Source: Rattus norvegicus (lineage: Eukaryota > Chordata > Mammalia > Rodentia > Muridae). From it: a stretch of 64,000 nucleotides of DNA. Of the stretch, positions 21,570-31,803 are shown piece after piece (positions within the stretch are counted from its first letter, which is position 1; every line of letters begins with the position of its first letter). The notes beneath the pieces were generated by a model. That model had not been told where the DNA came from. It saw only the letters and a list, made by a program, of their open reading frames with translations, and did no database searches. A program made the translations under genes and the position numbers. Location of the stretch: NCBI RefSeq assembly GCF_036323735.1, contig NC_086027.1, forward strand, positions 88,668,662-88,732,661, in the 5' to 3' direction.

Positions 21570-24500
21570 CTAATAGCCACTTATCAATGAGTGCATACCA
21601 TGTATGTCTTTCTGTGAGTGGGTTACCTCACTCAGGATGATATTTTCCAGTTCCAACCATTTGCCTACGAATTTCATAAACTCGTTGTTTTTGATAGCTG
21701 AGTAATATTCCATTGTGTAGATGTACCACATTTTCTGTATCCATTCCTCTGTTGAAGGGCATCTGGGTTCTTTCCAGTTTCTGGCTATTATAAATAAGGC
21801 TGCGATGAACATAGTGGAGCACGTGTCTCTTTTATATGTTGAGGCATCTTTTGGGTATATGCCCAAGAGAGGTATGGCTGGATCCTCAGGCAGTTCAATG
21901 TCCAATTTTCTGAGGAACCTCCAGACTGATTTCCAGAATGGTTTTACCAGTCTGCAATCCCACCAACAATGGAGGAGTGTTCCTCTTTCTCCACATCCTC
22001 GCCAGCATCTGCTGTCACCTGAGTTTTTGATCTTAGCCATTCTCACTGGTGTGAGGTGAAATCTCAGGGTTGTTTTGATTTGCATTTCCCTTATGACTAA
22101 AGATGTTGAACATTTCTTTAGGTGTTTCTCAGCCATTCGGCATTCCTCAGCTGTGAATTCTTTGTTCAGCTCTGAACCCCATTTTTTAATAGGGTTATTT
22201 GTTTCCCTGCGGTCTAACTTCTTGAGTTCTTTGTATATTTTGGATATAAGGCCTCTATCTGTTATAGGATTGGTAAAGATCTTTTCCCAATCTGTTGGTT
22301 GTCGTTTTGTCCTAACCACAGTGTCCTTTGCCTTACAGAAGCTTTGCAGTTTTATGAGATCCCATTTGTCGATTCTTGATCTTAGAGCATAAGCCATTGG
22401 TGTTTTGTTCAGGAAATTTTTTCCAGTGCCCATGTGTTCCAGATGCTTCCCTAGTTTTTCTTCTATTAGTTTGAGTGTGTCTGGTTTGATGTGGAGGTCC
22501 TTGATCCACTTGGACTTAAGCTTTGTACAGGGTGATAAGCATGGATCGATCTGCATTCTTCTACATGTTGCCCTCCAGTTGAACCAGCACCATTTGCTGA
22601 AAATGCTATCTTTTTTCCATTGGATGGTTTTGGCTCCTTTGTCAAAAATCAAGTGACCATAGGTGTGTGGGTTCATTTCTGGGTCTTCAATTCTATTCCA
22701 TTGGTCTATCTGTCTGTCTCTGTACCAATACCATGCAGTTTTTATCACTATTGCTCTGTAATACTGCTTGAGTTCAGGGATAGTGATTCCCCCTGAAGTC
22801 CTCTTATTGTGGAGGATAGCTTTAGCTATCCTGGGTTTTTTGTTATTCCAGATGAATTTGCAAATTGTTCTGTCTAACTCTTTGAAGAATTGGATTGGTA
22901 TTTTGATGGGGATTGCATTGAATCTGTAGATTGCTTTTGGTAAAATGGCCATTTTTACTATATTAATCCTGCCAATCCATGAGCATGGGAGATCTTTCCA
23001 TCTTCTGAGGTCTTCTTCAATTTCTTTCCTCAGTGTCTTGAAGTTCTTATTGTACAGATCTTTTACTTGCTTGGTTAAAGTCACACCGAGGTACTTTATA
23101 TTATTTGGGTCTATTATGAAGGGTGTCGTTTCCCTAATTTCTTTCTCGGCTTGTTTCTCTTTTGTATAGAGGAAGGCAACTGATTTATTTGAGTTAATTT
23201 TATACCCAGCCACTTTGCTGAAGTTGTTTATCAGCTTTAGTAGTTCTCTGGTGGAACTTTTGGGATCACTTAAATATACTATCATGTCGTCTGCAAATAG
23301 TGATATTTTGACCTCTTCTTTTCCGATCTGTATCCCCTTGATCTCCTTTTGTTGTCTGATTGCTCTGGCTAGAACTTCAAGAACTATATTGAATAAGTAG
23401 GGAGAGAGTGGGCAGCCTTGTCTAGTCCCTGATTTTAGTGGGATTGCTTCAAGTTTCTCTCCATTTAGTTTAATGTTAGCAACTGGTTTGCTGTATATGG
23501 CTTTTACTATGTTTAGGTATGGGCCTTGAATACCTATTCTTTCCAGGACTTTTATCATGAAGGGGTGTTGAATTTTGTCAAATGCTTTCTCAGCATCTAA
23601 TGAAATGATCATGTGGTTCTGTTCTTTCAGTTTGTTTATATGATGGATCACGTTGATGGTTTTCCGTATATTAAACCATCCCTGCATGCCTGGGATGAAG
23701 CCTACTTGATCATGGTGGATGATTGTTTTGATGTGCTCTTGAATTCGGTTTGCCAGAATTTTATTGAGTATTTTTGCGTCGATATTCATAAGGGAAATTG
23801 GTCTGAAGTTCTCTTTCTTTGTTGGGTCTTTGTGTGGTTTAGGTATAAGAGTAATTGTGGCTTCATAGAAGGAATTCGGTAGGGCTCCATCTGTTTCAAT
23901 TTTGTGGAATAGTTTGGATAATATTGGTATAAGGTCTTCTATGAAGGTTTGATAGAATTCTGCACTAAACCCGTCTGGACCTGGGCTCTTTTTGGTTGGG
24001 AGACCTTTAATGACTGCTTCTATTTCCTTAGGAGTTATGGGGTTGTTTAACTGGTTTATCTGTTCCTGATTTAACTTCGATACCTGGTATCTGTCTAGGA
24101 AATTGTCCATTTCCTGAAGATTTTCAAGTTTTGTTGAATATAGGTTTTTATAGTAAGATCTGATGATTTTTTGAATTTCCTCTGAATCTGTAGTTATGTC
24201 TCCCTTTTCATTTCTGATTTTGTTAATTTGGACGCACTCTCTGTGTCCTCTCGTTAGTCTGGCTAAGGGTTTATCTATCTTGTTGATTTTCTCAAAGAAC
24301 CAACTTTTGGTTCTGTTGATTCTTTCTATGGTCCTTTTTGTTTCTACTTGGTTGATTTCAGCTCTGAGTTTGATTATTTCTTGCCTTCTACTCCTCCTGG
24401 GTGTATTTGCTTCTTTTTGTTCTAGAGCTTTTAGGTGTGCTGTCAAGCTGCTGACATATGCTCTTTCCTGTTTCTTTCTGCAGGCACTCAGCGCTATGAG

Positions 24501-25397
24501 TTTTCCTCTTAGCACAGCTTTCATTGTGTCCCATAAGTTTGGGTATGTTGTACCTTCATTTTCATTAAATTCTAAAAAGTTTTTAATTTCTTTCTTTATT
24601 TCTTCCTTGACCAGGTTATCATTGAGTAGAGCATTGTTCAATTTCCACGTATATGTGGGCATTCTTCCCTTATGGTTATTGAAGACCAGTTTTAGGCCGT
24701 GGTGGTCCGATAGCACGCATGGGATTATTTCTATCTTTCTGTACCTGTTGAGGCCCGTTTTTTGACCAATTATATGGTCAATTTTGGAGAAAGTACCACG
24801 AGGAGCTGAGAAGAAGGTATATCCTTTTGCTTTAGGATAGAATGTTCTGTAAATATCCGTTAAGTCCATTTGGCTCATGACTTCTCTTAGTCTGTCTACA
24901 TCTCTGTTTAATTTCTGTTTCCATGATCTGTCCATTGATGAGAGTGGGGTGTTGAAATCTCCCACTATTATTGTGTGAGGTGCAATGTGTGTTTTGAGCT
25001 TTAGTAAGGTTTCTTTTACATATGTAGGTGCCCTTGTATTTGGGGCATAGATATTTAGGATTGAGAGTTCATCTTGGTGGATTTTTCCTTTGATGAATAT
25101 GAAGTGTCCTTCCTTATCTTTTTTGGTGACTTTTAGTTGAAAATTGATTTTATTTGATATTAGAATGGCTACTCCAGCTTGCTTCTTCTGACCATTTGCT
25201 TGGAAAAATGTTTTCCAGCCTTTCACTCTGAGGTAATGTCTGTCTTTGTCTCTGAGGTGTGTTTCCTGTAGGCAGCAGAATGCAGGGTCCTCGTTGCGTA
25301 TCCAGTTTGTTAATCTATGTCTTTTTATTGGGGAGTTGAGGCCATTGATATTGAGAGATATTAAGGAATAGTGATTATTGCTTCCTGTTATATTCAT
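21570..25397 (-). CDS. ORF2: L1 ORF2p: endonuclease / reverse transcriptase
   Basis: A 1275-residue uninterrupted frame that drives target-primed reverse transcription: it nicks chromosomal DNA and copies L1 RNA from the exposed 3' end. Residues 1-240 form an AP-like endonuclease, with Asn16 (LNING), Glu45 (LQETH), Tyr117, Asp147/Asn149 (VGDFN), Asp207 and the SDHH motif at 230-233. The reverse transcriptase spans about 440-770, with the LDAEKAFD motif at Asp601 and FADD at 701-704. A Cys-X3-Cys-X7-His-X4-Cys motif occupies 1131-1148 near the C-terminus. Length equals that of active rodent L1s. It follows ORF1 on the same bicistronic RNA after a 59-nt spacer, and is probably translated by reinitiation. 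No missing key residue was seen. The long plus-strand frames across this region are antisense shadows. Confidence 0.97.
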   Translation of the reverse strand: MNITGSNNHYSLISLNINGLNSPIKRHRLTNWIRNEDPAFCCLQETHLRDKDRHYLRVKGWKTFFQANGQKKQAGVAILISNKINFQLKVTKKDKEGHFIFIKGKIHQDELSILNIYAPNTRAPTYVKETLLKLKTHIAPHTIIVGDFNTPLSSMDRSWKQKLNRDVDRLREVMSQMDLTDIYRTFYPKAKGYTFFSAPRGTFSKIDHIIGQKTGLNRYRKIEIIPCVLSDHHGLKLVFNNHKGRMPTYTWKLNNALLNDNLVKEEIKKEIKNFLEFNENEGTTYPNLWDTMKAVLRGKLIALSACRKKQERAYVSSLTAHLKALEQKEANTPRRSRRQEIIKLRAEINQVETKRTIERINRTKSWFFEKINKIDKPLARLTRGHRECVQINKIRNEKGDITTDSEEIQKIIRSYYKNLYSTKLENLQEMDNFLDRYQVSKLNQEQINQLNNPITPKEIEAVIKGLPTKKSPGPDGFSAEFYQTFIEDLIPILSKLFHKIETDGALPNSFYEATITLIPKPHKDPTKKENFRPISLMNIDAKILNKILANRIQEHIKTIIHHDQVGFIPGMQGWFNIRKTINVIHHINKLKEQNHMIISLDAEKAFDKIQHPFMIKVLERIGIQGPYLNIVKAIYSKPVANIKLNGEKLEAIPLKSGTRQGCPLSPYLFNIVLEVLARAIRQQKEIKGIQIGKEEVKISLFADDMIVYLSDPKSSTRELLKLINNFSKVAGYKINSNKSVAFLYTKEKQAEKEIRETTPFIIDPNNIKYLGVTLTKQVKDLYNKNFKTLRKEIEEDLRRWKDLPCSWIGRINIVKMAILPKAIYRFNAIPIKIPIQFFKELDRTICKFIWNNKKPRIAKAILHNKRTSGGITIPELKQYYRAIVIKTAWYWYRDRQIDQWNRIEDPEMNPHTYGHLIFDKGAKTIQWKKDSIFSKWCWFNWRATCRRMQIDPCLSPCTKLKSKWIKDLHIKPDTLKLIEEKLGKHLEHMGTGKNFLNKTPMAYALRSRIDKWDLIKLQSFCKAKDTVVRTKRQPTDWEKIFTNPITDRGLISKIYKELKKLDRRETNNPIKKWGSELNKEFTAEECRMAEKHLKKCSTSLVIREMQIKTTLRFHLTPVRMAKIKNSGDSRCWRGCGERGTLLHCWWDCRLVKPFWKSVWRFLRKLDIELPEDPAIPLLGIYPKDASTYKRDTCSTMFIAALFIIARNWKEPRCPSTEEWIQKMWYIYTMEYYSAIKNNEFMKFVGKWLELENIILSEVTHSQKDIHGMHSLISGY

Positions 25398-25456
25398 ATT
25401 TGGAAGTGAGGTTATGTTTGTGTGCTTTCATTCTCTTTGTTTTGTTGCCAAGATGA
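25398..25456 (-). other. ORF1-ORF2 spacer
   Basis: A 59-nt gap between the ORF1 stop and the ORF2 ATG. In rodent L1s this short region supports internal or reinitiating translation of ORF2; the sequence alone shows only its length and A/T-rich composition. Confidence 0.8.
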
Positions 25457-26509
25457 TTAGTTTCTTGCTTCTAGGGTATAGCTTGCCTCCTTATGTTGGG
25501 CTTTACCCTTTATTATCCTTTGTAGTGCTGGACTTGTAGAAAGATATTGTGTAAATTTGGTTTTGTCATGGAATATCTTGGTTTCTCTATCTATGTTAAT
25601 TGAGAGTTTTGCAGGATACAGTAACCTGGGCTGGCATTTGTGTTCTCTTAGGGTCTGTATGACATCTGTCCAGGATCTTCTGGCCTTCATAGTTTCTGGC
25701 GAAAAGTCTGGTGTGATTCTGATAGGTCTGCCTTTATATGTTACTTGACCTTTTTCCCTTACTGCTTTTAATATTCTTTCTTTATTTTGTGCGTTTGGTG
25801 TTTTGACAATTATGTGACGGGAGGTGTTTCTTTTCTGGTCCAATCTATTTGGAGTTCTGTAGGCTTCTTGTATGCCTATGGGTATCTCTTTTTTTAGGTT
25901 AGGGAAGTTTTCTTCTATGATTTTGTTGAAGATATTTACTGGTCCTTTGAGCTGGGAGTCTTCACTCTCTTCTATACCTATTATCCTTAGGTTTGATCTT
26001 CTCATTGAGTCCTGGATTTCCTGTATGTTTTGGACCAGTAGCTTTTTCTGCTTTACATTATCTTTGACAGTTGAGTCAATGATTTCTATGGAATCTTCTG
26101 CTCCTGAGATTCTCTCTTCCATCTCTTGAATTCTGTTGGTGAAGCTTGTATCTACAGCTCCTTGTCTTTTCTTTTGATTTTCTATGTCCAGGGTTGTTTC
26201 CATGTGTTCTTTCTTGATTGCTTCTATTTCCATTTTTAATTCCTTCAACTGTTTGATTGTGTTTTCCTGGAATTCTTTCAGGGATTTTTGCGATTCCTCT
26301 CTGTAGGCTTCTACTTGTTCTCTAAGGGAGTTCTTTATGTCTTTCTTGAAGTCCTCCAGCATCATGATCAAATATGATTTTGAAACTAGGTCTTGCTTTT
26401 CTGGTGTGTTTGGATATTCCGTGTTTGCTTTGGTGGGAGAATTGGGCTCCGATGATGCCATGTAGTCTTGGTTTCTGTTGCTTGGGTTCCTGCGCTTGCC
26501 TCTCGCCAT
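25457..26509 (-). CDS. ORF1: L1 ORF1p: RNA-binding chaperone
   Basis: A 350-residue uninterrupted frame. ORF1p trimerises and coats its own L1 RNA to make the retrotransposition particle; it acts in the cytoplasm and enters the nucleus with ORF2p. The sequence shows a basic N-terminus (MARGKRRN), a Lys/Glu-rich heptad coiled coil at about 45-165, and an RRM-like domain starting near 171 (NLRIIGIEE). A C-terminal domain contains the conserved IRITPDFSPET and ARRSW segments at about 263-280. The length is a little below that of mouse ORF1p; family length variation comes mostly from the coiled coil. The start follows the 5'UTR and matches known rat ORF1 starts. No frameshift or stop is present. 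Confidence 0.97.
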   Translation of the reverse strand: MARGKRRNPSNRNQDYMASSEPNSPTKANTEYPNTPEKQDLVSKSYLIMMLEDFKKDIKNSLREQVEAYREESQKSLKEFQENTIKQLKELKMEIEAIKKEHMETTLDIENQKKRQGAVDTSFTNRIQEMEERISGAEDSIEIIDSTVKDNVKQKKLLVQNIQEIQDSMRRSNLRIIGIEESEDSQLKGPVNIFNKIIEENFPNLKKEIPIGIQEAYRTPNRLDQKRNTSRHIIVKTPNAQNKERILKAVREKGQVTYKGRPIRITPDFSPETMKARRSWTDVIQTLREHKCQPRLLYPAKLSINIDRETKIFHDKTKFTQYLSTSPALQRIIKGKAQHKEASYTLEARN

Positions 26510-26696
26510 CAGATTATCTCTAGTGTTACTTTGTTCTGCTATTTCTGACAGTGGCTAGACTGTCCTATAACCTGTGTGTCAGGAGTGCTGTAGACCTGTT
26601 TTCCTGTTTTCTTTCAGCCAGTTATGGGGACAGAGTGTTCTGCTTTCGGGCGTGTAGTTTTTCCTCTCTACAGGTCTTCAGCTGTTCCTGTGGGCC

Positions 26697-27258
26697 TGTG
26701 TCTTGAGTTCACCAGGCAGGTTTCTTGCAGGGGAAAAGTTGGTCCTACCTGTGGTTCCAAGGCTCAAGTTTGCTCGTGGGGTACTGCCTAAGTCCTCTCC
26801 GCTGTGGCAGCAACCGGGAAAATCTGTGCCGCTCCTTCCGGGAGCCTCCGTGCACCAGGGTTTCAGATGACGTTTGGTGTTTTCCTCTGGCGCCTGGATG
26901 TGCACAGAGTGCAGTCTCTTCTGGTTTCCCAGGCGTGTCCGCCTCTCTGAAGGTTCAGCTCTCCCTCTCACGGGATTTGGGTGCAGAGAACTGTTTATCC
27001 GGTCTGTTTCCTTCAGGTTCCGGCAGTGTCTCAGACGCAGGGGTCCTGCCGCTCCCAGGCCCTCCCCTATGGGAACCCAGAGGCCTTATACAGTTGCCTC
27101 TTGGGCCAGGGATGTGGGCAGGGGTGGGCAGTGTTGGTGGTCTCCTCCGCTCTGCAGCCTCAGGAGTGCCCACCTGATCAGGCGGCGAGGTCTCTCTCCC
27201 ACGGGGTTTGGGAGCAGAGAGCTGCTGCGGTCCGGGATCCGCCGGTGTGGGACTTCCG
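26697..27258 (-). repeat. L1 promoter unit, inner copy
   Basis: Highly similar to 27302-27861 across the whole length, with only scattered substitutions visible. The offset between the copies is 605 bp (shared 'gagttcaccaggcagg' at 26705 and 27310). Confidence 0.92.
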
Positions 27259-27301
27259 GTAAACACAGGAAGTGCCCGGCCTTAGAGGAATTTTGCCTCT
27301 G
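27259..27301 (-). other. Linker between L1 promoter units
   Basis: About 43 bp containing 'taaacacaggaagtgcccgg' that has no match next to the other unit. It probably is the part of the full 605-bp repeat period missing at the 5' end of the element. Confidence 0.7.
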
Positions 27302-27861
27302 TGTGTCCTGAGTTCACCAGGCAGGTTTCTTGCAGGGGAAAAGTTGGTCCTACCTGCAGTTCCAAGGCTCAAGTTTGCTCGTGGGGTACTGCCTAAGTCC
27401 TCTCCGCTGTGGCAGCAACCGGGAAGATCTGCGCCGCTCTTTCCAGGAGCCTCCGTGCACCAGGGTTCCAGATGGCGTTTGGTGTTTTCCTCTGGCGCCT
27501 GGATGTGCACAGAGTGCAGTCTCTTCTGGTTTCCCAGGCGTGTCCGCCTCTCTGAAGGTTCAGCTCTCCCTCCCACGGGATTTGGGTGCAGAGAACTGTT
27601 TATCCGGTCTGTTTCCTTCAGGTTCCGGCAGTGTCTCAGGCGCAGGGGTCCTGCCGCTCCCGGGCCCTCCCCCACGGGAGCCCAGAGGCCTTATACAGTT
27701 TCCTCTTGGGCCAGGGATGTGGGCAGGGGTGAGCAGTGTTGGTGGTCTCCTCCGCTCTGCAGCCTCAGGAGTGCCCACTTGATCAGGCGGTGAGGTCTCT
27801 CTCCCACGGGGTTTGGGAGCAGAGAGCTGCTGCGCTCCGGGATCCGCCGGTCTGGGACTTC
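27302..27861 (-). repeat. L1 promoter unit, outer (5'-most) copy
   Basis: Second copy of the promoter unit. It ends at the insertion junction, so the 5' terminus falls inside the 605-bp period. That start is compatible with a complete copy from a promoter-internal transcription start. Confidence 0.92.
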
Positions 27862-27876
27862 GGCATTTGCTATATT
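27862..27876. repeat. Target-site duplication at L1 5' end
   Basis: Exact copy of 20802-20816; together they define the empty site. Confidence 0.96.
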
Positions 27877-28685
27877 AATAGCTTGCAATGCAGTAATGAT
27901 GTGTTCATTTCCTTGGGCACTGAAATGACTCCTGGGGCTGGAGCTGGAACTGGAGTCACCACCTATGTGATCTGTTGTTGTCCAGGATCTAATTATCATC
28001 TCTACAATGGAATACAATTGTGGTGGGAGTTACTGTTCCTTTGTCCCTCAAATCCTTGGTAGTGACATTGTCACTGTAGCCTCTGTAGCATGCAGTTTCA
28101 CCATTGATATGTTGTTTTTTAGATACTGACACTTCCAGTGGCTTTCACCTGTCTTTTCTCACCATTGTAGCACCAGATTCCTAGGCCAGGGAATCATGAT
28201 GGGAATTGTACCAGTTGCTGGAGTTGTTCATTTCAATTACGCATTGTGGATCTGGGGGAATAAACAGGGACTGAGTTTGGAAACCTCCTGCACTCACTGT
28301 GATGCAGATCTGAGGTAAAGTTCTTCTTCCGTAAACCCTTACTGGTAGACAACACTAGTGTTTTAGGTCTCTTGAAACCGTCAGTTCAGAGATACTGTCC
28401 GGTAGCACACAAAGGCGGGATTTCTTTTTTCAGTGCAGAATTACTCATAGGTCCCTTGGAAGGACTGGGAATAAGATGAACAGTATGTATTTTTGGCAGC
28501 AAATCAGGCCATTTTCCTCAAGAAGATTTGGCCTCTCCTTCATTCAGAAGATTCTAAATCTGAAAGGTAGCTGGCTCAAGTGCAGAAATTGAGAGACAAC
28601 TCTTGCTTTTTTCTGTTGTTGTTCAAGCTCTCTTCCTCTTCCTCCTCCTTGTCCTCCTCCTCCTCTTCTAATAGACTTTGTTCGT
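27877..28685. other. Unique sequence, no gene seen
   Basis: No exon or repeat recognised except a CTCCTC-rich patch at 28632-28668. Confidence 0.55.
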
Positions 28686-28826
28686 TTGTTTGTTTTTCAG
28701 ACAGGGTTTTTTCACATAGCCCTGGCTATCCTAGAATGAACTCTGTAGACCAGGTTGTTCTTGAACTCACAGAGATCCACCTGCCTCTGTGCTGAGATTA
28801 AAGGCATGTGCCACCATCACCTGGCT
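28686..28826 (-). repeat. B1 SINE
   Basis: On the plus strand 'cagacagggttttttcacat', 'actctgtagaccaggttg' and 'gagattaaaggcatgtgcc' are the reverse complement of B1 landmarks. The T-rich left edge (GTTT units) is the inverted A-tail. It is near full length. Confidence 0.85.
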
Positions 28827-29186
28827 CAAGTTCACTTCTTTTATTACCCTAATCTTTTCTTCTTAGACTGTTCAAATAAAGCAATGGGGCATTTCCTATC
28901 TATTTTGCTTCTAGATACTCATCAACACAATACTACAGACCGATATAGAAACATTATGACTCATGCTTTGATTCTGCTGTGTGTAGGCGCCATGGACACA
29001 CATCTCCTTACCATGTTCGAGGGTCTATTTCTCCGGACTTATTCCCCTCACTCATACAGTTGATATATTACAAGACTAAGCATTCAGTTTGTGTTGTAGT
29101 TCACCAAGCCATTCGATGAGCGTCTGCATGTAGATTTTCTGCAGTCTCATCCATATGATTTCCAAAGGTAAGAGTCACCTTCAAAG

Positions 29187-29295
29187 CTGGTCATTGTGGT
29201 AGGCTTTGATCCATGCTCTCGGGAGGCAGATGTAGGGGAATTACAAAGTTAAACCCAGCCTGGAGACATAGAGAGACCCAATCTCAGAGAGCAGG
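29187..29295 (+). repeat. Diverged B1 SINE
   Basis: 'gctctcgggaggcagatg', 'cccagcctggagacatag' and 'gagagacccaatctcag' match B1 on the plus strand, with many substitutions. Confidence 0.7.
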
Positions 29296-29309
29296 GCACT
29301 TTTAAGCAC

Positions 29310-30720
29310 ATGAAAAAAAAATTCCAAGTAATTTGAGCAGTACATCTCAGTGCATCTGTTTCTTTGCCTCTTTTTCTAGTGACATTCAGAACAGTCCTCT
29401 AAGCTCATTATATTCATTAGTTAAAAAAAAAGCTCAAAAGTTTATGTGCAGAGTTTCCCAGATCTTCTCCTCTTATCAGCCGTTGATTAAAAGTACCTAG
29501 TGGCAGCATTTTATGCATCTCCAATGCCAGGTCTTGTTTGTCAGTGTTCTCTTAACTAATGAAAATAGTCGTTAGCATTCCGAATCTCATTAGAGAGCCA
29601 ATTCCACAAATTCCCCAATAAATTTGGACAGTTTATCCTTGAAATTTGGTTCCTTTTGAACCACTCTTGGCACCAAAATCTGGGTTAGTCAATATCCTCC
29701 AGAGAATGAGGCCCAACAATCATGTCATAAACCCATCTATGAAAAGTTGACTCACACAACACTGGAGGCTGACAAATACCAATGCATGAAGTTGACAAAC
29801 TGGAGACCCAGGACAGCAGACTAAAAACTAATAGATTAGAACCCTGAGAAAGGATAATGTTTTATCCTGCGGTCAAAGGCAAGAAGAAACCAGCATCCAT
29901 CTTGGGGGTGCTCAGCAGTTCCTCACATTTGCACATTTAGTTCCTTTCTGGACTTCAGTGAGTGAATGAAACTCATTCTGGGAGGAAAATCCGTTCTACT
30001 CAACTTATTGATTTCAATATTGATCTCCAGAGACAGGCTCAAAACACAATAAAGACAATGTGACCAAATATCTTCGTACCCTAATACTCAGTCCAGCGAG
30101 TACATATGATGAACCACCAAAGAGAGAAAGGCAGGCCACCGGGTTTGAAAATGGACTCAAAACTGCTGGTCCCCTGGTACAGTGTTCTCAGCTTCTCTTC
30201 AGCCTGACGTAAAGCCTGTGGGACAGTAAACATCACATCTGAGCTGTGCTGCCAATGTGTTGACTTTGAGCTAATTAACAGGGAGCCTATCCTTGCTGAG
30301 CTGACCTAATCAGAGAACTCTTCTTCGAAGAAAGATAAGGAGAGAGAGGGGGATGTGTTACAGTTGGTGTGCAAGGTAGTCATGATGCTGTAAGCTGCCA
30401 GTAGAAACTGCTGGTGGCTTCCAGGAGCTGAAATTGGTCCCCACATGACAGCTTTTGGGAAAACAGGTAGGTTACAATCACAAGGCAATGAATTCTGTAA
30501 AAGCCTGTGAACTTGGAAGATGACTACAGAGGTTCATGGAGATTCATTTTCTTTTTGACACTTCAAAACCTGTTTGCCCTTGCAAAGATCCTGACCTGGA
30601 AATACGCTACAGTTAGCCAACAAATATGTGGCATGATTTTTAAATGCAGCAATGAAAAATTGATATCGTAAAAATATTTTTATTGAGTATAAATTGATAT
30701 ATACTTTAAAGTGTTGCTCA
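29310..30720. other. Unique sequence; part may be conserved non-coding
   Basis: No repeat or exon recognised. The part at about 29430-29650 is AT-rich and free of repeats, with several ATTA/TAAT cores, and would be worth a conservation check. Confidence 0.4.
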
Positions 30721-30855
30721 CTGGGCATGGCTGCACACAGCTGTAATCTTAGCACCTGAAAGGACAAAGAAGAGGAAGCTGAGTTCAAGGTCATCTTTAG
30801 ATGCATAGGGTACTCCAGGCCAACCTAGGTTACCTAAAACCCTGTCTCACCCCTT
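30720..30855 (+). repeat. Diverged B1-like SINE
   Basis: 'gggcatggctgcacacag', 'tgtaatcttagcacctg', 'ccaggccaacctagg' and 'ccctgtctcacc' are B1 landmarks in order. Confidence 0.65.
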
Positions 30856-30859
30856 ACAA

Positions 30860-31395
30860 AGGTTATTCATTGTATCAAAAAGTAGTGTTTTTCTAAAAAA
30901 ATCACCAAGACAAAGCAAAGCAAAACAAAACAAGTAATCCTATTATCATCTGATCAAAAGCATGTTGCATAGAACACAAAAGGATCCAACATAATTATGG
31001 GGAAATTGGCTAATATCAGAGTATAAAATTACAATCTCCCCTTCCAGCAGTAAAGTCTGAACAAACAAACAAAACTTGCATTAGGGTTTTAAACCATGGA
31101 GTTATAAATGTTAATATTTATAAAGAACATGAAGTTCAAAATGTGACTAGGAAATTACCTTTAAAATGGCAAAAAATTTAATTAAAATATTAGTTTTCAG
31201 CAAATAAGCTTATGTAATAGCAAAATTAAACACATGACATTAAAAAATGAACTCTCAGGCAATAGCATCTCTTTAGCCTAGGATTCAACAAGATGTAACC
31301 CTGTTCTGACAGTGGAATTTTATTTGGTGACATAAGATATTTAATTGGGAGCATTGTCTCTTCCATTATATAGTGGCTCTACATAAATTTCTTTC
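30860..31395. other. Unique AT-rich sequence
   Basis: Contains an AAAC-type patch at 30910-30935. No gene seen. Confidence 0.5.
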
Positions 31396-31436
31396 ATGTA
31401 TGTATGTATGTATGTATGTATGTATGTATGTGTGTA
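31396..31436. repeat. (ATGT)n microsatellite
   Basis: About nine ATGT units ending at the left edge of an L1 fragment. Confidence 0.95.
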
Positions 31437-31439
31437 TTT

Positions 31440-31803
31440 TAGGAAGTAGTGGGTTCCCATATGGCTTTTCGAAAGGGTTTTAGTGTTAGATGTCCATCCC
31501 CATATTATCTCCTTTACTCTGCCCTCCCCTCCCTCTCCCCATTCTATTCTAGTTCTCCCCCTTTGTCTTTATAACCTTATATTCTATTTCCTCTTCCTTG
31601 AAAGATCTCATACTCCCCTCTGGACCCTTACTAGCTACCCAACCTCTCTGGTTATTCTGACTTATACATGTATATCTAAATTTAAAAGCTCACATTCATA
31701 TATAAAAATGCAACGTTTGTCTGTCTGGCTCTGGCTTGCCTCTCTCATTATGATTGATTTTAGCTCCGACCATTCACCTGCAAATTTCATAACACCACTT
31801 ATG
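31440..31803 (-). mobile_element. Old L1 (Lx-type) fragment: ORF2 end and early 3'UTR
   Basis: On the plus strand 'cctctctcattatgattga' and 'cacctgcaaatttcataac' correspond to the reverse of the ORF2 end (compare 21640-21680). 'cctcttccttgaaagatc' and 'aacctctctggttattc' belong to the following 3'UTR of older rodent L1s. It is inverted relative to the next block and is likely the inverted 5' part of the same insertion. Confidence 0.65.

Larger units (their letters stand above)
20817..27861 (-). mobile_element. Full-length rat L1 with intact ORFs
   Basis: A complete non-LTR retrotransposon of about 7 kb read on the minus strand. In order it has a two-unit GC-rich 5'UTR (27861-26510), ORF1 (26509-25457), a 59-nt spacer, ORF2 (25397-21570), a 3'UTR with a G-rich tract, and an A-tail. 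A perfect 15-bp target-site duplication brackets it. Both reading frames are uninterrupted and the known catalytic residues are present. Together with the unmutated duplication this means a recent insertion, possibly polymorphic between rat strains. Whether it still moves cannot be told from sequence alone. The 3' tail is unusual: two A-tracts enclose 25 bp of non-L1 sequence. Confidence 0.97.
26510..27861 (-). promoter_or_regulatory. L1 5'UTR / internal promoter
   Basis: A GC- and CpG-rich 1.35-kb leader upstream of ORF1. In rodent L1s this region holds the internal RNA polymerase II promoter, so transcription starts at the element's own first base, here near 27861. It contains two tandem roughly 560-bp units and a roughly 185-bp non-repeated part (26510-26696) next to ORF1. 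The CpG content suggests it is a target of DNA methylation. It should not be read as a host CpG-island promoter. Confidence 0.88.

Noticed and set aside
21721..25748. Many plus-strand open frames of 60-189 codons across the L1
   Set aside because: They lie antisense to intact ORF1/ORF2 and reflect codon bias on the opposite strand; none has an independent domain.
26725..28062. Several overlapping frames of 90-173 codons, possible host GC-rich exon or CpG island
   Set aside because: The region is the tandem L1 promoter; the frames repeat with the 605-bp period and stop being GC-rich exactly at the target duplication.
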